A DNA stretch of 6,377 bases from UBA4615 sp035628395 (GTDB taxonomy: Bacteria > Pseudomonadota > Gammaproteobacteria > Burkholderiales > Burkholderiaceae_E), in the NCBI GenBank assembly GCA_035628395.1, contig DASPJX010000120.1, positions 1-6,377 of the forward strand. Reading direction: 5' to 3'. The notes beneath the pieces are model-generated. The model saw only the letters and a list, made by a program, of their open reading frames with translations. It was not told where the DNA came from and ran no database searches. A program made the position numbers and the translations under genes. Below are positions 1-4,215 of the stretch, in pieces (position 1 is the first letter of the stretch; the number at the start of each line of letters is the position of its first letter).

Positions 1-152
1 CCGGCCCCCCGGGCGGGCGCCCCGCCCGCGCCGCCCCGGACGCCCGGGCCGCGCACGCCCGCGCCCCGTACCGGTGGACGCGCGGGATCGCGCACCGTCG
101 CGGCGACGGTGCCGTCGGGAACCTTGGGGAGCTTCAGCGTGGATCGGGGCAT
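1..152 (-). CDS. Start of an unidentified protein, 3' end beyond the window
   Basis: An ATG at 152-150 opens a minus-strand frame that stays open to the left edge, giving about 50 residues beginning MPRSTLKLPKVPDGTVAATV and then turning into a Gly/Ala/Arg/Pro-rich, probably disordered stretch. The first 20 or so codons look like ordinary coding sequence with G/C third positions and mixed residues. The later part could be either a disordered tail or linker, or non-coding GC-rich DNA. It lies 60 bp downstream of the VWA gene in the same direction, so it could be the next gene of that transcription unit. No Shine-Dalgarno sequence is visible before the ATG. I do not recognise the family and assign no function. 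The main doubt is whether this is a gene at all. Confidence 0.4.
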   Translation of the reverse strand, partial: MPRSTLKLPKVPDGTVAATVRDPARPPVRGAGVRGPGVRGGAGGAPARGA

Positions 153-170
153 GGGCGGGGGCGGGGGCAA

Positions 171-211
171 CCCGGCATCATAGCCGGGCCGCCCCGCGCG
201 ACGGCGCGCGG
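171..211 (-). terminator. Two tandem GC hairpins just after the VWA stop codon
   Basis: Two perfect inverted repeats lie in the short gap downstream of the VWA gene. The one nearer the stop is CCGCGCG/CGCGCGG (194-200 with 205-211, 4-nt loop). The second is CCCGGC/GCCGGG (171-176 with 183-188, 6-nt loop). Neither is followed by a T-run on the minus strand, so they are not classical intrinsic terminators. They may stabilise the mRNA 3' end or slow polymerase. In DNA this GC-rich, short perfect stems also occur by chance. Confidence 0.3.
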
Positions 212-212
212 C

Positions 213-1298
213 TCAGCCCATGCGGCCGAACCAGGCGAGCGACAGCGCGCCCGACAGCGCCGCGAGGCACGCGGCGGCGGCCGAGAACAGCGCGGTCAGC
301 TCGGTGTCGCGACGCTCCATCACGAGCTTCGCGTTCAGCGTCCGATACACCTTCTGCAGCTCGCTCGCGGTGGACGCCTGGAAGTACTCGCCGTGCGTCA
401 TCGCGGCGACCCCGCGCAGGGTCTCCTCGTCGAGCCGCACGTAGACGGTGAAGCCGTCGAGCATCAGCGAGGTGCCCTCCGGCGTGCCGAAGCCCACGGT
501 GTACACCCGCACGCCGCGTTCGGCCGCGACCCGGGCCACCTCGAGGGGGTCGGGACCGGTGGTGCGCCGGCCGTCGGACAGCAGCACGATCACGCCCGCG
601 TCCGACGATCCGGCCGCGACCGGCGGCGGCCGTTCGCGCGCGGGGTCCGTCCGGCCCTTGCCGGCGAGCGGCGCACCGGGCGGCGGACGTTCGCCGGCAC
701 CGTGTCCCGGCAGCCGCCGTCCCGGCGGCGCGCCGCGCGACGCGATCTCGTCCAGCCCCAGGTCCTCCCCGGGGAACAGCGCCTCGAGCGCGACCGCGAG
801 GCCCGCGCCGGTCGCGGTCGCGCGCTGCAGCTCGATCCGGTCGATCGCCGCGAGCAGGTCGGCCGCCCGGTCGGTCGGCGCCTGCACGAGCTGCGCGGCA
901 CCGCCGAACGCGACGAGGCCGATCCGCGTGGACGGCGGCCGCTCCTCGACGAACGCGCGCGCGGCCGCCTGCGCGGCGGTGATCCGGTCGGGCAGCACGT
1001 CGCTCGCGCGCATGCTGAGCGACACGTCGACGGCGAGCATCACGGTGCGGTGGTGCGCGGGCAGCACCACCGGCGCCGTGGGCCGGGCCGCGGCGACGAG
1101 CGCGGCCCCGAGGGCGAGCGCCATCAGCGCGGGCGGCACGTGCCGGCGCCAGCGGGGCGATGCGCCGGCCTCGCGCACCAGCGCGAGGCTCGCGTAGCGG
1201 AGCGCGGCCTTGCGTCGCCGCAGCAGCAGGACGTAGGCGACGACGCAGGCGGGCAGCAGCGTCAGCGCCCAGAGCAGGTGCGGCCAGAGGAACGACAT
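213..1298 (-). CDS. Membrane-anchored VWA-domain protein, BatA/BatB-like
   Basis: This 361-residue inner-membrane protein presents a von Willebrand A domain to the periplasm. An N-terminal hydrophobic segment (about 5-26) is followed by basic RRRK, a second hydrophobic segment (about 56-72), the VWA domain (about 85-320), and a C-terminal hydrophobic segment (about 336-356). The MIDAS metal site is complete: DVSLS at 91-95 (D91, S93, S95), T163 in TATGAG, and D242 in LLSDG. RGVRVYTVGFGTPEG and RLDEETLRGVA are typical of the Bat group. A Pro/Gly/Arg-rich loop (about 185-232) sits between T163 and D242. Bat proteins usually occur with a MoxR-type AAA ATPase and other VWA proteins, and their linked role in envelope integrity or complex assembly is loosely defined. 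None of those partners is in this window, and the gene is the first of its unit, divergent from the histidine kinase. The ATG at 1298-1296 puts the first membrane segment at the extreme N-terminus as expected, although no clear Shine-Dalgarno precedes it. The specific client or role is unknown. Confidence 0.87.
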   Translation of the reverse strand: MSFLWPHLLWALTLLPACVVAYVLLLRRRKAALRYASLALVREAGASPRWRRHVPPALMALALGAALVAAARPTAPVVLPAHHRTVMLAVDVSLSMRASDVLPDRITAAQAAARAFVEERPPSTRIGLVAFGGAAQLVQAPTDRAADLLAAIDRIELQRATATGAGLAVALEALFPGEDLGLDEIASRGAPPGRRLPGHGAGERPPPGAPLAGKGRTDPARERPPPVAAGSSDAGVIVLLSDGRRTTGPDPLEVARVAAERGVRVYTVGFGTPEGTSLMLDGFTVYVRLDEETLRGVAAMTHGEYFQASTASELQKVYRTLNAKLVMERRDTELTALFSAAAACLAALSGALSLAWFGRMG

Positions 1299-1500
1299 AC
1301 GGAAGCGTCCGCGAAACGGGGTTCGGACCGACCCGGGCCGGCCCGTCCGACCTCGTGGCAGGCAGGGGCCGCGCCCGCCTCGCCGCGCGGGCGCCTCGAC
1401 GGCCGGATCCGCCGCCCGGCCCTCGGCTCGTACCTACTCCGGGTATTCCGTCGCACGGCTCCGATTGCATCATCCGCGCGAACGGAGTAAGCCGTGATCC
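1299..1500. promoter_or_regulatory. Divergent intergenic region between the VWA and kinase genes
   Basis: These 202 bp separate two divergently transcribed genes, so they should contain both promoters. The left part is extremely GC-rich and holds an imperfect inverted repeat (TCGGAC 1323-1328 with GTCCGA 1345-1350, extendable by two pairs past a bulged T) that would lie in the VWA leader. The right part (about 1431-1490) is noticeably richer in A and T, as expected of a promoter. The best plus-strand match I find is TTCCGT (1446-1451) and CATCAT (1468-1473) with a 16-bp spacer, a poor sigma-70 match. No operator of a known regulator is recognised. That promoters are here follows from gene orientation; their positions are not established. 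Confidence 0.5.
1484..1487 (+). promoter_or_regulatory. Candidate ribosome-binding site GGAG of the histidine kinase
   Basis: GGAG lies 13 nt upstream of the ATG at 1501, longer than the usual 5-9 nt. The kinase frame has a stop (TGA, 1495-1497) immediately before the start, so translation must begin at ATG 1501 or at ATG 1522, which has no better site. The same GGAG is 6 nt from a GTG at 1494, but that codon is in a different frame that yields only an Arg/Ala-rich shadow translation. Confidence 0.4.
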
Positions 1501-2766
1501 ATGGAATCCCCGCCCATTTCGATGCGGCGTCCCGGATCCGGCCCGCTGCACCGACCGGAGCGTCTGGCCGCGCTCGCCCGGGCCGGACTGCTCGACGGGC
1601 GATCCGACGAGCTCCTCGACGCGGCGATGCGCCAGTGCGCCCGGCTGCTCGAGGCGCCGATGGCGATGGTCTCCCTCGTCGACGCCCACCGGCAGGTGTT
1701 CCGGGGCGCCTGCGGGCTTCCCGCTCCGCTCGCGACGTCGCGCGAGACGCCGCTGTCGCAGTCGCTGTGCGCGCACGTCGTGACGCTCGGCGACGAGCTG
1801 CTGATCGACGACGCGCGCGCCGACGCGATCTTCTCGATGCACCCGGCGTACACCGAGCTCGGGATCGTCGCGTACGCCGGCGTGCCGCTGGTGGTCGCCG
1901 GCGAGCCGATCGGCGCGGTCTGCGCGGCCGACGTCTCGCCGCGCCGCTGGGGCCCGCGCGACGTCGACGCGCTTCGCGACTTCGCGGCGATGGTCGCGGT
2001 GCAGCTCGACCGCGACCGGATGCGCGGCGACCTGCAGCGCGCGCTCGACGTGATGACGGCCGCCGACCGCCGGCGCAGCGAGTTCCTGGCCACGCTCGCC
2101 CACGAGCTGCGCAACCCGATCGCGCCGATCGCGACCTCGGCGCGGGTGCTGTCGGCGATCGTGGGCGACTCGCCGATCGCGCGCCGCTCGGTCGAGACGA
2201 TCGAGCGCCAGGTCCGCGTGATGCGGCGCCTCGTCGACGACCTGCTCGACGTCAACCGGATCGAGCGCGACGTGCTGCGCCTCGAGCCGCGGCGCGTGCC
2301 GCTCGACGAGATCGTCGACGCCGCGCTCGAGTCGGTGCAGCCGCTGGTCGACGGGCGTCGGCTGGAGCTCGAGGTCCGGCGCCCCGACGCGACGGTGTGG
2401 CTCGACGCCGACCCGGCGCGGCTGTCGCAGGTGCTCACCAACCTGCTCGGCAACGCGGCGAAGTTCACGCCGGAGGGCGGCCGGGTCTCGCTCGAGGCGG
2501 GGCCGGCCGACGACGCGATCGAGTTCCGCGTCCGGGATACCGGCATCGGCATCGCGCCCGAGGCGCGGGACCGGATCTTCGAGCTGTTCGCGCAGAGCGA
2601 GCCGATGCCGGGCGAGGCGCAGGGCGGGCTGGGGATCGGGCTCGCGCTGTCGCGACGCCTGGTGGCGATGCACGGCGGCACGCTCGTGGTCGACAGCGAG
2701 GGGCCGGGCCGCGGCTCGACCTTCACGCTGCGGATACCGGCGCGCCGTCGCGGGCCCGGTCACTGA
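1501..2766 (+). CDS. Soluble GAF-domain sensor histidine kinase
   Basis: This 421-residue two-component sensor kinase has no membrane segment or signal peptide and is therefore predicted to be cytosolic. Residues about 30-170 form a GAF sensor domain, with SLVD at 58-61, SQSLCAHVV around C90 and LIDDARAD at 101-108. A helical linker (about 171-192) leads to a HisKA dimerisation domain with H-box FLATLAHELRNP, in which H201 is the predicted phosphorylated histidine. The HATPase_c domain follows: N-box TNLLGNAAKFT (313-323), G1 box DTGIGI (346-351), F-box IFELFAQ (359-365) and G2 box GGLGIGLAL (375-383). All boxes are intact, so autokinase activity is expected. The GAF ligand cannot be read from sequence. 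No receiver domain is fused and no response regulator gene is in the window, so this is an orphan kinase here. The EAL phosphodiesterase gene follows 111 bp downstream in the same direction, which suggests but does not prove a link to c-di-GMP signalling. ATG 1501 is the first possible start after the in-frame TGA at 1495. Confidence 0.93.
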   Translation: MESPPISMRRPGSGPLHRPERLAALARAGLLDGRSDELLDAAMRQCARLLEAPMAMVSLVDAHRQVFRGACGLPAPLATSRETPLSQSLCAHVVTLGDELLIDDARADAIFSMHPAYTELGIVAYAGVPLVVAGEPIGAVCAADVSPRRWGPRDVDALRDFAAMVAVQLDRDRMRGDLQRALDVMTAADRRRSEFLATLAHELRNPIAPIATSARVLSAIVGDSPIARRSVETIERQVRVMRRLVDDLLDVNRIERDVLRLEPRRVPLDEIVDAALESVQPLVDGRRLELEVRRPDATVWLDADPARLSQVLTNLLGNAAKFTPEGGRVSLEAGPADDAIEFRVRDTGIGIAPEARDRIFELFAQSEPMPGEAQGGLGIGLALSRRLVAMHGGTLVVDSEGPGRGSTFTLRIPARRRGPGH

Positions 2767-2877
2767 CCGCCCGTCCGGACGGACCCTACGGGAAATCCCG
2801 CACCGGCGGTCCGCACGGCGTCCGGCGCCCGACCGGCGGCCTGCCGCGATCCCCGGGCCGGGCCGATAGTCTCGGTC
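2767..2877 (+). promoter_or_regulatory. Kinase-EAL gap with palindrome, direct repeats and a possible EAL promoter
   Basis: This 111-bp gap is more patterned than its neighbours. It contains a perfect 12-bp palindrome CCGTCCGGACGG (2771-2782) four bases after the kinase stop, and the near-palindrome CGGGA-AA-TCCCG (2789-2800). It also has an 8-bp direct repeat ACCGGCGG (2802-2809 and 2832-2839), exactly 30 bp apart. A -10-like hexamer GATAGT (2865-2870) ends 7 nt before the EAL ATG, with no good -35 match upstream. There is no T-run after any dyad, so no intrinsic terminator is claimed for the kinase gene. The spacing and dyads suggest that the EAL gene may have its own control region, but read-through from the kinase is equally possible. 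Confidence 0.35.
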
Positions 2878-3726
2878 ATGATACCCATCGCACGCTCCGT
2901 CGATCGACGCGATCCGTCCCCGTCCGCTCCCGCGCCCGACGTCGCGCCCCACCCCGGCGGCGCGTCCGCGGGCGGACCCGCGCCGTGCCGCTGGTGCGAG
3001 CCCTCGCGCCGGCTCGACTTCGAGTTCAGCATGGCGTTCCAGCCGCTCGTCGACGCGCGCGCGCGTCGCGTGATCGGCCACGAGGCGCTGGTCCGCGGCC
3101 CCGCCGGCGAGCCGGCGCACAGCGTGCTCTCGCGCGTCGACGACGGCAACCGCTACCTGTTCGACCAGGCCGCGCGGCGCCGGGCGATCGAGCTCGCCGC
3201 GGGCCTGCGGGCGCCGGGCCTGCTCAGCATCAACTTCATGCCGAACGCGGTCTACCGTCCGGAGACCTGCATCCGGGCGACGCTGGAGGCCGCGGCGCGC
3301 ACCGGCTTCCCGACCGAGCGGATCGTCTTCGAGGTGACCGAGGGCGAGCGCGTGGCCGATCGCGCCCACCTGGTGGCGATCTTCCGCGAGTACCGGCGGC
3401 GCGGGCTGCTGACCGCGATCGACGACTTCGGCGCCGGCTGGTCGGGGCTCGACCTGCTCGCCGACTTCCAGCCCGACATCGTCAAGCTCGACATGGCGCT
3501 GGTCCGCGGCATCGAGGGCGACCGCGTGCGCCGGGCGATCGTCGACTCGGTGGCGCGCCTGTGCGTCTCGCTCGGCATCCGCGTGCTCGCCGAAGGCGTC
3601 GAGACCGCCGCCGAATCGGCGGCGCTGCTCGACCTCGGGCTCGACCTGCAGCAGGGCTACCTGTTCGCGCGGCCCGCCTTCGAGACCCTGCCCGCCCCCG
3701 ACTTCGAGGCGGCGGCCGTCGCCTGA
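2878..3726 (+). CDS. Stand-alone EAL-domain c-di-GMP phosphodiesterase
   Basis: This 282-residue cytosolic protein is predicted to hydrolyse cyclic di-GMP to linear pGpG. After a Pro/Ala-rich N-terminal extension (1-36) comes a CRWC motif (C37, C40), then the EAL domain (about 48-270). The residues needed for metal binding and catalysis in EAL enzymes are present: the EAL signature GHEALVRG (E69), N119 in SINF, E152 in FEVTE, DDFG (D182, D183), K203 in IVKLD, E239 in AEGVET and Q259 in QQGYLF. An active enzyme is therefore expected. There is no GGDEF, PAS, receiver or BLUF domain, and no membrane segment. The sequence style (EALVRG, SVLSRV, SINFMPNAVY) resembles the EAL module of BLUF-EAL proteins and of short soluble EAL proteins of proteobacteria, as recalled without a search. 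The gene lies downstream of, and in the same direction as, the GAF kinase, and converges on the next gene 19 bp away. The ATG at 2878 has no Shine-Dalgarno. The alternative ATG at 3031 (M52) would cut into the first EAL strand and is unlikely. Confidence 0.93.
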   Translation: MIPIARSVDRRDPSPSAPAPDVAPHPGGASAGGPAPCRWCEPSRRLDFEFSMAFQPLVDARARRVIGHEALVRGPAGEPAHSVLSRVDDGNRYLFDQAARRRAIELAAGLRAPGLLSINFMPNAVYRPETCIRATLEAAARTGFPTERIVFEVTEGERVADRAHLVAIFREYRRRGLLTAIDDFGAGWSGLDLLADFQPDIVKLDMALVRGIEGDRVRRAIVDSVARLCVSLGIRVLAEGVETAAESAALLDLGLDLQQGYLFARPAFETLPAPDFEAAAVA

Positions 3727-3743
3727 GCGCGCGGCCGGCGACG
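3717..3743. terminator. Inverted repeat at the convergent gene junction
   Basis: CGTCGCC (3717-3723) and GGCGACG (3737-3743) form a perfect 7-bp stem with a 13-nt loop. It spans the EAL stop codon and fills most of the 19-bp gap before the convergent small gene's stop. The location suits a bidirectional terminator, but there is no T-run on either strand, so this is a weak call. Confidence 0.3.
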
Positions 3744-3745
3744 CC

Positions 3746-4144
3746 TCACTTCAGCTCGAAGCGCAGCGCCCCGCTGCGGCCGTCGGCGAGCTTCACCGAT
3801 GCGACCGCGCGCGCGCCGCGCGCGAGCGGCGCCTCGCCCTGCGCCGGCGCCAGCCGGTTCGCGCCGGCGGGCACGAGCTGCAGGTCGCTGCGCGCGCCGC
3901 CCGCCAGCACCGTCAGCTTCGCGCTCGCGCCGGCGGTGGCCACCGGCGCGCCGTGATCGGTGACGTAGAGCACCGGACCCTTCGGGCCGTTGACCAGCTC
4001 GCCCTGGAAGGTGCCGGCCTCGGCGAGCACGCCGCCGTGCATCGGGCGGCCGTGCTGCTCGTGCGCGGGGGACGCGACCGGCAGGACGACGAGCAGCGCG
4101 GCGGCGCAGGCGCGACGCAGCGACGGAAGAGCGGATCGGTTCAT
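3746..4144 (-). CDS. Small exported protein downstream of the metal-efflux pump
   Basis: This 132-residue protein begins with a clear Sec signal peptide: basic MNRSALPSLRR, a hydrophobic core about 12-23, and a likely cleavage after SPA at A27. The mature protein starts with a potential metal-binding cluster, HEQHGRPMHGG (H28, H31, M35, H36). It continues with a beta-rich domain containing VLYVTDHGAPV (H64) and ending in GALRFELK. There is no cysteine in the mature chain. Similar small proteins, as I recall without a search, are annotated as hypothetical next to CusA/CzcA-type pumps, and part of the sequence resembles the N-terminal region of some metal-efflux adaptor proteins. I infer a periplasmic metal-binding accessory to the adjacent pump; the metal is not known. 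It lies 71 bp after the pump gene in the same direction and is probably co-transcribed. The start at 4144 is chosen because it gives the signal peptide at the N-terminus and is preceded by GAGG at 7-nt spacing. A GTG at 4219 overlaps the pump stop as GTGA but would add 25 Pro/Arg-rich residues. Confidence 0.78.
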   Translation of the reverse strand: MNRSALPSLRRACAAALLVVLPVASPAHEQHGRPMHGGVLAEAGTFQGELVNGPKGPVLYVTDHGAPVATAGASAKLTVLAGGARSDLQLVPAGANRLAPAQGEAPLARGARAVASVKLADGRSGALRFELK

Positions 4145-4151
4145 GGCGAAG

Positions 4152-4155
4152 CCTC
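4152..4155 (-). promoter_or_regulatory. Ribosome-binding site GAGG deciding the start of the small exported protein
   Basis: On the minus strand GAGG lies 7 nt before the ATG at 4144-4142. This is the best-placed Shine-Dalgarno in the window. It favours this ATG over the upstream GTG at 4219 that overlaps the pump's stop codon. Confidence 0.55.
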
Positions 4156-4215
4156 GCGGAACGTGAGGACGTGGACGTGGATGGGGGCCCGGGACGGGGC
4201 GGACGGCGGACGCGC

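Noticed and set aside
1332..1343. Short palindromes CCCGGG and GGCCGGCC in the divergent region
   Set aside because: These are pure G/C words expected frequently in this composition, with nothing linking them to a regulator.
393..1490. Plus-strand frame antisense to the VWA gene (393-1490) and similar antisense frames under the pump
   Set aside because: They mirror codon bias of the opposite strand, lack motifs and ribosome-binding sites, and overlap well-supported genes.
178..3369. A very long open frame on the minus strand across the VWA, kinase and EAL genes
   Set aside because: It is extremely Arg/Ala/Asp/Gly-rich, shows no domain and lies opposite recognised genes. Long stop-free shadow frames are expected at this GC content.
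3608..3624. Perfect inverted repeat GCCGCCGA-A-TCGGCGGC
   Set aside because: It lies inside the EAL coding sequence, where it encodes an Ala/Glu/Ser-rich helix. The loop is too short for a good hairpin and such repeats are common by chance here.
1494..3956. An 820-codon plus-strand frame from GTG 1494, preceded by a well-spaced GGAG
   Set aside because: The translation is Arg/Pro/Ala-rich with no recognisable motif, and it covers two clear genes in another frame. The well-placed GGAG is noted only as a start-site oddity.
4145..4215. Possible terminator between the pump and the small exported gene
   Set aside because: No stable stem followed by a T-run is visible. The spacing and direction fit co-transcription better.
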